Shown one piece after another: positions 7,302-15,273 of a DNA stretch of 64,000 nucleotides. This stretch comes from Apibacter muscae (GTDB taxonomy: Bacteria; Bacteroidota; Bacteroidia; Flavobacteriales; Weeksellaceae). The DNA lies in contig NZ_SELG01000041.1 of assembly GCF_007845635.1 (NCBI RefSeq), positions 310,001 through 374,000 on the forward strand, read 5' to 3'. A program made the translations under genes and the position numbers. Within the stretch, counting starts at the first letter, position 1. Each line of letters begins with the position of its first letter. Below the pieces are notes generated by a model. The model worked only from the letters and a program-made list of their open reading frames with translations. It was not told the DNA's origin and searched no databases.

Positions 7302-7849
7302 TTATTATTTCCTTGATTGTTTAAGAGAATAAGTGCAAATACTGCATAGTTAACGATATCAAAATAATTGGCTTCCAAACCTTCTGAAACTATTGTTTTT
7401 CCCATGTTATCTTCGATTTGTTTTACTCTTAACAATTTTTGTAAAATTAGATCTGTTATGGAGCTTATACGTAAATCTCGCCAAGCTTCTCCATAGTCAT
7501 GATTTTTAGCTAACATTAGATTTTTAGCTTCCTCGGCTTTTTTTACATACCATTCTAAAGCTTGCTCAACACTTAAATCCGGTTGATTGGCTACTCCTTT
7601 TTCCAATTGAATCAGTGACATTATGGAATAGTTAACAATTGCAATAAATTCATTGTCAATATTTTCTTCCACTTTTTGCTCTCCTTTTTCTTGAATGGTT
7701 CTGATTCTGTTCGCTTTTATATAGATTTGATCGGTTAAAGAGGGTAATCTTAATATTCTCCAAGCCGCTCCATAATCCAGCATTTTATTTTTGAATAATG
7801 TTTGGCAGTTATTTATAATCGTATCAAATTCATGAGAAGTTTGTGACAT
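7298..7849 (-). CDS. DUF1599 domain protein with internal duplication
   Basis: 183 residues built from two similar halves. DYGAAWRILRLPSLTDQIYIK lies near residues 24-44 and DYGEAWRDLRISSITDLILQK near 120-140; each is followed by a basic helix ending in an (R/K)xxxI block. The family is Bacteroidota-specific and its biochemical role is not known; a nucleotide-binding role has been proposed for related folds. It is first in the operon with the DoxX gene and tpiA, behind a TATTTTTG box at 7874-7881. Confidence 0.85.
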   Translation of the reverse strand: MSQTSHEFDTIINNCQTLFKNKMLDYGAAWRILRLPSLTDQIYIKANRIRTIQEKGEQKVEENIDNEFIAIVNYSIMSLIQLEKGVANQPDLSVEQALEWYVKKAEEAKNLMLAKNHDYGEAWRDLRISSITDLILQKLLRVKQIEDNMGKTIVSEGLEANYFDIVNYAVFALILLNNQGNNK

Positions 7850-7873
7850 GATAATATTTCAATGGGTGTACTG

Positions 7874-7881
7874 CAAAAATA
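7874..7881 (-). promoter_or_regulatory. -7 promoter box for the DUF1599-DoxX-tpiA operon
   Basis: TATTTTTG on the minus strand, 24 bases upstream of the ATG at 7849. Confidence 0.6.
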
Positions 7882-8034
7882 AGATTTATGTATATATATT
7901 CCTAGAAATTGAATGTTTATATTGTTGATATATCTTTTTTGTAATATAAAAATTAGTATTAGAGTTAATACCTTATTTTGAAATTTTATAAATTATATAA
8001 AGTTTTAACAATTAAATATATTTAATATTGTTAT

Positions 8035-8704
8035 ATGGAAATATATAGATTAATACCAATTGGATATATATCGCTTGCTATTGGATTCGTATTTTTATTG
8101 TTTTCCTGTAAAAAAAAGCGAGAATACTTTTTTAATGAATAATAAAGATGATATATTCATTTTAGCTGAGTATAACAAATCAAAACTTAATTCTAAGTTT
8201 AGCTACTCAAAACTAAAAAATCAGGGCATTTATGGGTTGTACAATTTTATATTTTATAATGATTCAACAATTTATTTTTTTGAAGACCAAGGACGCTTTA
8301 TACCGAACAAAAACCAAGAAGCAACACTTGTATTATTTAATAGTGAAAAACTAATATTTATATCTGATTCAACTAAATATCCTTACATCTATTTAAATCC
8401 TAGTAAACTAAAATATATTAAATATAATGAACTTGATTCATTCTTAGTTGAAAAAGTTAATTTATTACCTATGAAAATAAAAGATAATCCTGGATATAGA
8501 ACTAGAGTTTCAATTTCAATATTTAAAGATTCTTTACAAAATAAAAATTTTAATAAAATATTTAATAAATTTAAAACTTTTGGAAAATTAAATGTGCGAA
8601 ATTTTACAACTGAAGAACAGTTGGTTGCTTATGTTAAATTTTATAATAAAACTTATAATCCAAAATTGTATAACTGGAAAAAAATTCTAACTATTAGTCA
8701 ATAA
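8035..8704 (+). pseudogene. Lipoprotein gene interrupted by a one-base slip in an A8 tract
   Basis: An ATG at 8035 starts a lipoprotein signal peptide (MEIYRLIPIGYISLAIGFVF, then LLFSC with Cys25), but that frame ends at TAA 8140-8142. The long open frame continues in the +1 frame to 8704. The two frames overlap at a run of eight A's (8110-8117). Removing one A joins them as ...LLFSCKKSENTFLMNNKDD..., giving one protein of about 222 residues. A start at 8060 in the second frame would encode an N-terminus without any signal. The mature part (Lys/Asn/Tyr-rich, no recognised domain) is of unknown function. The lesion may be a real pseudogene, a phase-variable tract, or a sequencing error. Confidence 0.75.
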
Positions 8705-8711
8705 ATCAAAT

Positions 8712-9929
8712 TTATTTAAATTTATTTATCCTCTGTGGAAGAAAATTTAATAAAATCAATACAATCCCAATGGGAAATAAGATGGAAGAACTAATTATTA
8801 GTGGATAATAAAATTTTAAACTTCCTAAATTAAAATAGATAAAGAAACCCTGAATCATTAATAATAGTTCAGTTATTATAAAGGCTATGATCACTAAGCC
8901 TAATCCTAAGGTGAATTTATTTAAATTTCTTTTTTCAATTTTAAGACTCATTAAAAAAAATATAAAAAAGGAATAAACTCCTAAAACTGTAAGATGTATA
9001 AATCCTATGTAAAAATTATTTATAATTATTATTTCATTAATAGAATTAGAAATAAGTAAAAATATAGGTACAATTATTTTTAAAATATAACTTAATAAAA
9101 AGGTATGATACGCCATGGAACAATAAGCAGGTTCACTATTTATTATAGTTTTAATCTTAGGATGAATATGTTTTAAATAAATTAACAAGGCAATGAAGTT
9201 TAAAATACTACTTAGATGTAGAAAAATATTTAGATAAGGAATTTGATTTTCCTGATATTTTAAAATAGGTAAGGAAAAGGAAAATATTACTGCAATTAGA
9301 TTTAAATTGAAAAACGCTTTGCTATAGTTTGGATAAATGGATAATTTATTTTTTATCAACTTAAATAAACATGCCCATAAAGCAAATAGAAACCATCCCT
9401 GAATTTGAAAATGTAAAAAAAACTGTATAGCTAAGTGATATAAAAATGAATTTTTACCAACTATTGATATTACACCTCCTAAACCCCATATCCCTAAGGT
9501 GGAAATAACCATAAATATGAGGGAAGTTTTTAAGAATTTTTGGTCATATTCCTTCAAATTTATATTTTTCCATATTAGCCATACAAAGGCATAAGCACAT
9601 AAAATATGTATGGTTGAAAAAGCTATGGAAATTGATCCATAGCCTTGAAAGGGAAAACTTAGCAACATACCCCAAACACTTATTTGCGAAATAATGTAAA
9701 GTGTCTTAAATTTTTTTAGATTACCATTATTTTTAGGTATAAAAAAATAGTAGATTGCAATAAAAAAAGATAAAAACATCCAACCTAAAATGGCTACATG
9801 GGAATGTGTATGTAAATAATTTCCATATAAATATTTAGTATGAAAGAGCTGGAAAAATCTAAGTATTATTCCTAGAAACGAAACAATTAATAGATTGGAT
9901 AGATTTAATAGAACCCAGCTCTTGTTCAT
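8712..9929 (-). CDS. Polytopic membrane protein resembling haem-copper oxidase subunit I (NO-response operon)
   Basis: 405 residues with about 12 hydrophobic segments. Residues 39-50 carry HTHSHVAILGW, resembling the histidine motif early in NorB/cbb3-type subunit I and relatives; further histidines (around YHLAIQFFLHFQIQGW and AYHTFLLSY) could be haem or metal ligands. It is much shorter than a NorB and has no obvious CuB cluster, so true oxidase activity is doubtful. It is third in a minus-strand operon after an Rrf2 regulator and the Ric protein, 16 bases from the latter, which suggests a role in nitric-oxide handling or sensing. NnrS is an alternative, but the usual NnrS signatures were not recognised. 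Confidence 0.6.
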   Translation of the reverse strand: MNKSWVLLNLSNLLIVSFLGIILRFFQLFHTKYLYGNYLHTHSHVAILGWMFLSFFIAIYYFFIPKNNGNLKKFKTLYIISQISVWGMLLSFPFQGYGSISIAFSTIHILCAYAFVWLIWKNINLKEYDQKFLKTSLIFMVISTLGIWGLGGVISIVGKNSFLYHLAIQFFLHFQIQGWFLFALWACLFKLIKNKLSIYPNYSKAFFNLNLIAVIFSFSLPILKYQENQIPYLNIFLHLSSILNFIALLIYLKHIHPKIKTIINSEPAYCSMAYHTFLLSYILKIIVPIFLLISNSINEIIIINNFYIGFIHLTVLGVYSFFIFFLMSLKIEKRNLNKFTLGLGLVIIAFIITELLLMIQGFFIYFNLGSLKFYYPLIISSSILFPIGIVLILLNFLPQRINKFK

Positions 9930-9945
9930 TGAAAAATAAAATAAT

Positions 9946-10665
9946 TTAAAAAGTACTTTCTAACTGAATGGCTTTAGGAAATAGAATATTATTTTCTAAA
10001 TGAATATGCTCGTGCAATTTTTCTTCAAATTCTTGAAGCATAGCCAAAGATACTTTATAAGTATTACAAGCTCCTTCAGGAGGTGTATAATTATTAGACA
10101 ATTCTGAAATTTTTCTAAATCTATCTCCTTCTATTGAATGGTCATCTTTCATCATTTCAATAGGATTTTCAACGCTACCAAAAGGAGGAGTAGGCAATGG
10201 TTGACCATTGTTTTTTGCCTGAGTCATTTGTTTAATAAATGGAAATAAAATCATCTCTTCTTTTCTTAAATGAGTTTGTAAATCCTCAGCAGATTCTAAA
10301 AATATGGCTAAGATTTCATGCAATTCAGGATGTCCATCTCCATGTACTTTATCTACCTTAGTTAAAAACTGTGTTAATGGTGGGATTTTTTCTCTTATAT
10401 ACTCATGATAGGTTCTAACAATGTAATCAGATAATTGATCTAATGGCCAAGTATTAAAATCTTCACCAGAAGATTTATCTTTTATTACCTCATTCAATTC
10501 ATTAACTAAGGTTGAATAATCTACTGATTTTTTTTCGCAAACTTGTTCTAAAGTTCTGTCTCCTTTGCAACAAAAATCAATTTTATGTTTTGAAAATACT
10601 GCTGCAGTTTTATAATTTTCAGCTACTATTTCTCCTACTGTAGCTTTTTTAAACATGGTTTCCAT
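9946..10665 (-). CDS. ric: Iron-sulfur cluster repair di-iron protein Ric (ScdA/YtfE family)
   Basis: 239 residues. The N-terminal ScdA_N/DUF542 domain (about 5-60) has the KHKIDFCCKGDRTLEQVC block. It is followed by a hemerythrin-like four-helix domain whose iron ligands are visible: HEYI, HGDGHPELHE, HLRKEEMILFP, DDHSIEGD and HEHIHLENNILFP. Ric proteins repair Fe-S clusters damaged by nitric oxide or peroxide in the cytoplasm. It lies 28 bases downstream of an Rrf2 regulator gene, matching NO-induced operons in other bacteria. The start may be the ATG three codons in (METMFKK); both are possible. Confidence 0.95.
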   Translation of the reverse strand: METMFKKATVGEIVAENYKTAAVFSKHKIDFCCKGDRTLEQVCEKKSVDYSTLVNELNEVIKDKSSGEDFNTWPLDQLSDYIVRTYHEYIREKIPPLTQFLTKVDKVHGDGHPELHEILAIFLESAEDLQTHLRKEEMILFPFIKQMTQAKNNGQPLPTPPFGSVENPIEMMKDDHSIEGDRFRKISELSNNYTPPEGACNTYKVSLAMLQEFEEKLHEHIHLENNILFPKAIQLESTF

Positions 10666-10693
10666 TGAGTAAATAATTTAATTTTATTAATAT

Positions 10694-11131
10694 TTATTTT
10701 ATTTTTAAGAAAGTTTCTCCCCTATCCAATCCGTCTATTAAATCCTTTAAACTGGTTGATAACAACATTTTACTTAATTCTTCTCTTATGGATTTAAATT
10801 TAAAGTGAACGGGACATGGTTGGGTTTCAGAACATTTAGGCAAGCCTAAGGCACAACCTTTATAAACGGATTCGCCGTCTATGGCTGAAACCACATGAGA
10901 TAATTTTATATTTTCTAAATCTTTACCTTCAAGGTAAAAACCTCCCTTGGGTCCTTTCAATGATTTTATTAAATGATTTTTACCTAATTTTTGTAAAATT
11001 TTAGCTGTAAATGCAATGGGAGAATTAATTTCGTTAGAAATCTCTCTAATTCCCACTTTATAATTATTGCTAGATTTTATAGCAATAAACAAACAGGATC
11101 TAATTGCATATTCACAACTCTTTGAAAACAT
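10694..11131 (-). CDS. Rrf2 family transcriptional regulator, probably Fe-S and NO-responsive (NsrR-like)
   Basis: The winged-helix Rrf2 domain starts MFSKSCEYAIRSCLFIA and contains the PKGGFYL wing. Three cysteines at 93, 100 and 106 (C-X6-C-X5-C) match the Fe-S ligand region of NsrR/IscR-type members. The ATG at 11131 is chosen over an in-frame ATG at 11155 because the latter lies inside a TATATTTG -7 box (11153-11160) and adds eight residues absent from the family. Length from this start is 145 residues. As the first gene before ric it most likely represses this operon until NO damages its cluster. The 17-bp palindrome at 11164-11205 is a candidate operator. Confidence 0.9.
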   Translation of the reverse strand: MFSKSCEYAIRSCLFIAIKSSNNYKVGIREISNEINSPIAFTAKILQKLGKNHLIKSLKGPKGGFYLEGKDLENIKLSHVVSAIDGESVYKGCALGLPKCSETQPCPVHFKFKSIREELSKMLLSTSLKDLIDGLDRGETFLKIK

Positions 11132-11152
11132 ATGATATTTTATATCTATAAT

Positions 11153-11160
11153 CAAATATA
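11153..11160 (-). promoter_or_regulatory. -7 promoter box for the Rrf2-ric operon
   Basis: TATATTTG on the minus strand, 21 bases upstream of the chosen ATG. A second match (TAAATTTG, 11181-11188) sits in the spacer of the adjacent palindrome. Confidence 0.65.
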
Positions 11161-11163
11161 TAC

Positions 11164-11205
11164 ATAAAAATAATAAAGGACAAATTTATCCTTTATTATT
11201 TTTAT
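11164..11205 (-). promoter_or_regulatory. 17-bp perfect inverted repeat, candidate operator of the NO-response operon
   Basis: Arms 11164-11180 (ATAAAAATAATAAAGGA) and 11189-11205 (its exact reverse complement) flank an 8-base spacer, CAAATTTA, which on the minus strand reads TAAATTTG, a -7 box match. It lies immediately upstream of the Rrf2 gene promoter. A repressor bound here would cover the promoter. It could alternatively act as a weak terminator, but the M42 gene already has one at 11274-11300. Confidence 0.6.
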
Positions 11206-11273
11206 TATTGAAAATATTATTCGGTTTTATTAATAGTTGAACTAATCTATACGCCAAATATTTGAAAATAAAA

Positions 11274-11300
11274 AAAGCTAAATCTGAATGATTTAGCTTT
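11274..11300 (-). terminator. Terminator of the M42 peptidase gene
   Basis: 11-bp arms AAAGCTAAATC/GATTTAGCTTT with a 5-base loop. Read on the minus strand the stem is followed by a T run, just past the M42 stop codon. Confidence 0.85.
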
Positions 11301-11321
11301 ATAGAAATATTCTTAATATTT

Positions 11322-12407
11322 TTATATGTATTTAAAACTATGGTTAGGCTTGATGTTTTTTAAGGTTTGATAGATTAACTTTATTACATTTTCCACATCT
11401 TTTTTATTAACCATTTCTACGGTGGTATGCATGTAGCGTAAAGGTAGAGAAATTAATGCTGAAGGAACTCCGCCGTTAGAATAAGCAAAAGCATCAGTAT
11501 CCGTACCTGTAAATCGACTAGACGCTTGTCTTTGAAAAGGAATTTTATTTTTTTCTGAGGTATGTATAATTAAATCTCTAAGATTGTTTTGTATGGCTGG
11601 CGCATAAGAAATTACAGGCCCTTCTCCACATTTAATTTCCCCGTGTTTTTTCTTTTCAATCATGGGGGTTGAAGTGTCGTGCGTAACGTCTGTCACTATA
11701 GCAACATTGGGTTTTATGGTTTGAGTAATCATCTCTGCACCTCTTAAACCCACTTCCTCTTGTACAGAATTCGTTACATATAGCCCATAGCCTAATTCGT
11801 CTTTATTTTCTTTTAATAATCTGGCTACTTCAGCAATCATAAAACCTCCTACTCTATTATCTAAAGCTCTACAAACAAAATAATTATCATTCAATATAAA
11901 AAATTCATCTGGATAAGTAATGATACAACCAACATGAATTCCTAATTTTTCAACTTCTTTTTTTGAAGTTGCACCGCAATCAACCCAAAGCGTTTCAACC
12001 TTTGGCGCCTCTTCGGCAGCAGTATAATTTCTTGTATGAATCGCTGGCCAACCGAAAACACCTTCCACAATACCTTTACTAGTATGTATGTTTACACGTT
12101 TAGAAGGTGCAATCATATGATCTGAACCTCCATTTCTAACCACGTATATCAGTCCATCTTCTGTAATATAATTTACAAACCAAGAAATTTCATCCGCATG
12201 GGCTTCAATAACCACTTTATAATCGGCTGTTGGATTAACGATTCCATAAGCTGTACCATAATTATCGGTTCTAACTTCATCAACGAATGGCTTAATATAA
12301 TCTATCCAAACTTTTTGCCCTTCGCTTTCTGCTCCTGTTGGGGATGGTGTATTAAGATATTTTTCAAGGAATTTAATTGATTTTTTATTTATTTCAAAAT
12401 CTTTCAT
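11322..12407 (-). CDS. M42 family metallopeptidase (glutamyl aminopeptidase/deblocking aminopeptidase type)
   Basis: 361 residues, the standard length. The dizinc site motifs are H70 and D72 in IEAHADEISWF, the EEVGLRGAE catalytic Glu pair, DVTHDTS, and a late metal-binding His in RYMHTTVEMV; GTDTDAFAYSNGGVPSALIS lines the active site. These cytosolic enzymes form tetrahedral 12-mers that trim peptides after the proteasome or other proteases. The specificity cannot be assigned from sequence. Monocistronic, with its own promoter box and terminator. Confidence 0.93.
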   Translation of the reverse strand: MKDFEINKKSIKFLEKYLNTPSPTGAESEGQKVWIDYIKPFVDEVRTDNYGTAYGIVNPTADYKVVIEAHADEISWFVNYITEDGLIYVVRNGGSDHMIAPSKRVNIHTSKGIVEGVFGWPAIHTRNYTAAEEAPKVETLWVDCGATSKKEVEKLGIHVGCIITYPDEFFILNDNYFVCRALDNRVGGFMIAEVARLLKENKDELGYGLYVTNSVQEEVGLRGAEMITQTIKPNVAIVTDVTHDTSTPMIEKKKHGEIKCGEGPVISYAPAIQNNLRDLIIHTSEKNKIPFQRQASSRFTGTDTDAFAYSNGGVPSALISLPLRYMHTTVEMVNKKDVENVIKLIYQTLKNIKPNHSFKYI

Positions 12408-12442
12408 TTTATTTTATATATTATTTATTAATGATTGATTAT

Positions 12443-12450
12443 CAAATTTA
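12443..12450 (-). promoter_or_regulatory. -7 promoter box for the M42 peptidase gene
   Basis: TAAATTTG on the minus strand, 35 bases upstream of the ATG at 12407. Confidence 0.55.
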
Positions 12451-12522
12451 AGGAATTTATAAATAACTAATAATTAAATAAATTCGTAATAATTATTTTA
12501 TCGATCATACATTTAGTTAAAA

Positions 12523-13824
12523 CTATAGAAGTTCCCCATACAAATCAAAATCCTCCGCTTTAGTAATTTTTACATTCACAAAACTACCTGGGGATAAATA
12601 TAGGTCATTGGCAGTAATAAGTACTTCATTATCCACATCTGGAGAATCATACTCAGTTCTACCTACAAAATAATCTCCTTCTTTCCTATCAATAATACAT
12701 TTGAAATTTTTTCCAATTTTTTCTTGATTAAGTTCCCATGATATTTGTGATTGTATATCCATAATCTGATTTACTCTTTCCATTTTTTCTTCATCCGAAA
12801 TAGAATCATCCAATTGGTATGCGGTGGTGTTTTCTTCGTGTGAATAAGTAAAGCACCCCAAACGATCAAATCTTTGTTCTCTTACCCACTCTTTTAGTTC
12901 TTCAAAATTCTCTTTAGTTTCACCGGGATATCCTACAATTAAGGTAGTTCTTATAGCCATATCCGGGACTATAGTCCTAAATTCATTCAATAAACGATTA
13001 GTTTTCTCCTTATTGGTACCTCTTTTCATTGAAGCTAAAATGCTGTCAGAAATATGTTGCAATGGAATATCTAAATAGTTGCAAATTTTAGTTTCAACTT
13101 TCATTAGTTCTAAAACATCGTGTGGAAATCCTGTTGGAAACGCATAATGTAAGCGAATCCACTCAATTCCTTCCACTCGTACCAATTCTTTAAGAAGATC
13201 TGCTAAAGCTCTTTTTTTGTATAAATCTAAGCCGTAATAGGTAAGATCTTGTGCTATTAATATTAATTCTTTAGTTCCGCCTTTTGCTAGAGCCTGAGCT
13301 TCCTGAACAAGTTTTTCAATAGGGGTTGAAATATGTTTTCCTCTCATTAAAGGGATAGCGCAGAAGCTGCAAGGTCTATCACAACCTTCGGCAATTTTTA
13401 AGTAGGCATAGTGTCTAGGAGTTGTCACTAATCTTTCACCAACCAATTCGTGTTTATAATCTGCTCCTAAAGCTTTTAATAATAGTGGTAATTCTCGAGT
13501 TCCGAAATATTGATCTACATTGGGAATTTCTTTCTCCAGATCTGGTTTATATCTTTCTGAAAGACAACCGGTCACAAAAACTTTTTCTATCAGTCCTTGC
13601 TCTTTTTGTTCCACACATTCTAATATAGTATTAATACTTTCTTCTTTTGCATTGTCAATAAATCCACAGGTATTAATCACAACAATATCTCCCTTTTGCT
13701 CATGAACCACTTCTTTATTATTCGCTTTAAGTTGATTAATTAGCACTTCAGAATCATATACATTTTTAGAACAGCCTAAAGTAATGATGTTAATTTTTTT
13801 CTTACCTATTGATTTTGTTCGCAT
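12523..13824 (-). CDS. rimO: Ribosomal protein S12 methylthiotransferase
   Basis: 433 residues. The N-terminal UPF0004 domain has cluster ligands C18, C53 and C87. The radical-SAM domain has C148, C152 and C155 in CDRPCSFCAIP, and a TRAM domain ends the protein. RimO uses two 4Fe-4S clusters and SAM to methylthiolate an aspartate of S12; that target ([10 protein letters not shown]) is present in the rpsL gene at 49836-50216. Distinction from MiaB rests on the S12-type features such as LIVGYPGETKENFEELKEW and overall length. A TATATTTG box at 13913-13920 lies 88 bases upstream. Confidence 0.95.
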   Translation of the reverse strand: MRTKSIGKKKINIITLGCSKNVYDSEVLINQLKANNKEVVHEQKGDIVVINTCGFIDNAKEESINTILECVEQKEQGLIEKVFVTGCLSERYKPDLEKEIPNVDQYFGTRELPLLLKALGADYKHELVGERLVTTPRHYAYLKIAEGCDRPCSFCAIPLMRGKHISTPIEKLVQEAQALAKGGTKELILIAQDLTYYGLDLYKKRALADLLKELVRVEGIEWIRLHYAFPTGFPHDVLELMKVETKICNYLDIPLQHISDSILASMKRGTNKEKTNRLLNEFRTIVPDMAIRTTLIVGYPGETKENFEELKEWVREQRFDRLGCFTYSHEENTTAYQLDDSISDEEKMERVNQIMDIQSQISWELNQEKIGKNFKCIIDRKEGDYFVGRTEYDSPDVDNEVLITANDLYLSPGSFVNVKITKAEDFDLYGELL

Positions 13825-13912
13825 GATTTATTAAGTAAAAATACTTTTTAAAGAATTTATTAAGATTTAATTATTTATTACGAGGGGTTAGATGATTCAT
13901 AATAAATTTGTA

Positions 13913-13920
13913 CAAATATA
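13913..13920 (-). promoter_or_regulatory. -7 promoter box for rimO
   Basis: TATATTTG on the minus strand, leaving a leader of about 85 bases in which no structured element was recognised. Confidence 0.5.
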
Positions 13921-13970
13921 TAAATGAAATTAGTAAGATAGCATTTGCAATATAAAAATATACTTTATTA

Positions 13971-15257
13971 TTAAAGCCCTTCCAAACATTCTACCAATTT
14001 CTTAGTTAATTCTTTCCTATGAAATTTTTGGGTAGAATAAACTTTATTTGTAGGTAAATTATTTTTCCACTTTAGATATTCATCTAATATAAAGGATTTT
14101 AATTTATCGTAATCATCAAAGGTAAAATGCTCTCCGGCTTGGGTTTCCTGAAGAATCTTTTTTACATCTGAATCCGGATAACCTAAAGATAAAATTGTTT
14201 TATTGGAAGCTAAATACTCAAACAACTTACCCGGTATAATGCCTTTTGATTTTTCTTCTGGAAAATTGGTAATAAGTAATAAATTAGATTGATTCATTTC
14301 TTGGATTGCTTCCTCATGAGAGACATATCCCAGAATAGTGGTATGGTCTTTTAAGGAACTATGCTTAATTTTTTCAAGAATAGAATCTGCTATTTTTCCT
14401 ACAAATCTTAATTGAAAATCCTTTTTAAAATTTTCATTATTCAAAAGTAGATCCTGTAAAACTTCCCATAAATTGGTAGGATTTCTTAGTGTTTCCAACA
14501 TTCCAACGTAGGACAATATAAATAACGAACTAGAGGGCAAATTTATTTGGCTTTCTGAATCAAAACCATTGGTTATACAAGATACTTTCTTTGCCCCTAA
14601 TTTTTCAAAATTAACCTTATCAGTATAACTGGTGGAAAGAATAAGATCTGCTTTTTGCAAAACTTTCTTTTCTAGAAATTTATGCTTCTTATCCGCCCAT
14701 GAAGTTAGTTTCAACTGAGAATAATAAGAAATTTGTGTCCAAGGATCTCTAAAATCTGCAATCCATTTCAACAGAGGGAATCTTTCTTTTAATCCTAAAC
14801 CAATCATGTGCATGCTATGCGGTGGTCCTGTAGTTACTAAATAATCAATTTCATGATTATTTAAAAATTTTTCTAGAAAGTTGATGGATGGCTGAATCCA
14901 ATACTTTCTTGCATCTGGAATAAAAAAATTTCCTCTAATAAATACGGATAATTGAGAGATTAAACTCTCTTTTTTTTCTGTTTCAAACTGACCTGCCTTA
15001 TAATTCTTATTCTTTTTACTAATCTTTTCAGCAATTTGGTAAGGTTCCCATATTCTATTTTTTAAGATTTTAACCTTTGAAGATATTTCTTTTTCCAATG
15101 AATCATCTAAAATGGGATAGGATGGATTTTCTGGTATATAAACAAACGGTTCAAAACCATATTCTGGTAAATATTTTGTAAATTTTAACCATCTTTGAAC
15201 TCCTGGACCCCCGGCAGGGGGCCAATAATAGGAAACGATTAAAATTTTTTTTTTCAT
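13971..15257 (-). CDS. Glycosyltransferase family 4-like protein
   Basis: 428 residues with a GT-B fold layout. The N-terminal domain begins KKKILIVSYYWPPAGGPGVQRWLKFTKYL, the glycine-rich loop usual for GT4. The C-terminal donor domain contains LSYVGMLETLRNPTNLW and LFEYLASNKTILSLG, in the place of the nucleotide-sugar-binding E-x7-E region. It acts in the cytoplasm at the membrane, probably in glycan assembly; donor and acceptor are unknown. It lies 16 bases after the YfhO gene in one transcription unit (lipoprotein-DUF4834-YfhO-GT), which hints at an envelope polysaccharide or protein-glycosylation role. Confidence 0.88.
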   Translation of the reverse strand: MKKKILIVSYYWPPAGGPGVQRWLKFTKYLPEYGFEPFVYIPENPSYPILDDSLEKEISSKVKILKNRIWEPYQIAEKISKKNKNYKAGQFETEKKESLISQLSVFIRGNFFIPDARKYWIQPSINFLEKFLNNHEIDYLVTTGPPHSMHMIGLGLKERFPLLKWIADFRDPWTQISYYSQLKLTSWADKKHKFLEKKVLQKADLILSTSYTDKVNFEKLGAKKVSCITNGFDSESQINLPSSSLFILSYVGMLETLRNPTNLWEVLQDLLLNNENFKKDFQLRFVGKIADSILEKIKHSSLKDHTTILGYVSHEEAIQEMNQSNLLLITNFPEEKSKGIIPGKLFEYLASNKTILSLGYPDSDVKKILQETQAGEHFTFDDYDKLKSFILDEYLKWKNNLPTNKVYSTQKFHRKELTKKLVECLEGL

Positions 15258-15273
15258 TTATCTGCACATTATA

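Noticed and set aside
8060-8704. A stand-alone 214-residue gene starting at 8060
   Set aside because: The first codons of that frame lie over a complete lipoprotein signal in the neighbouring frame; the whole is better read as one frameshifted gene.
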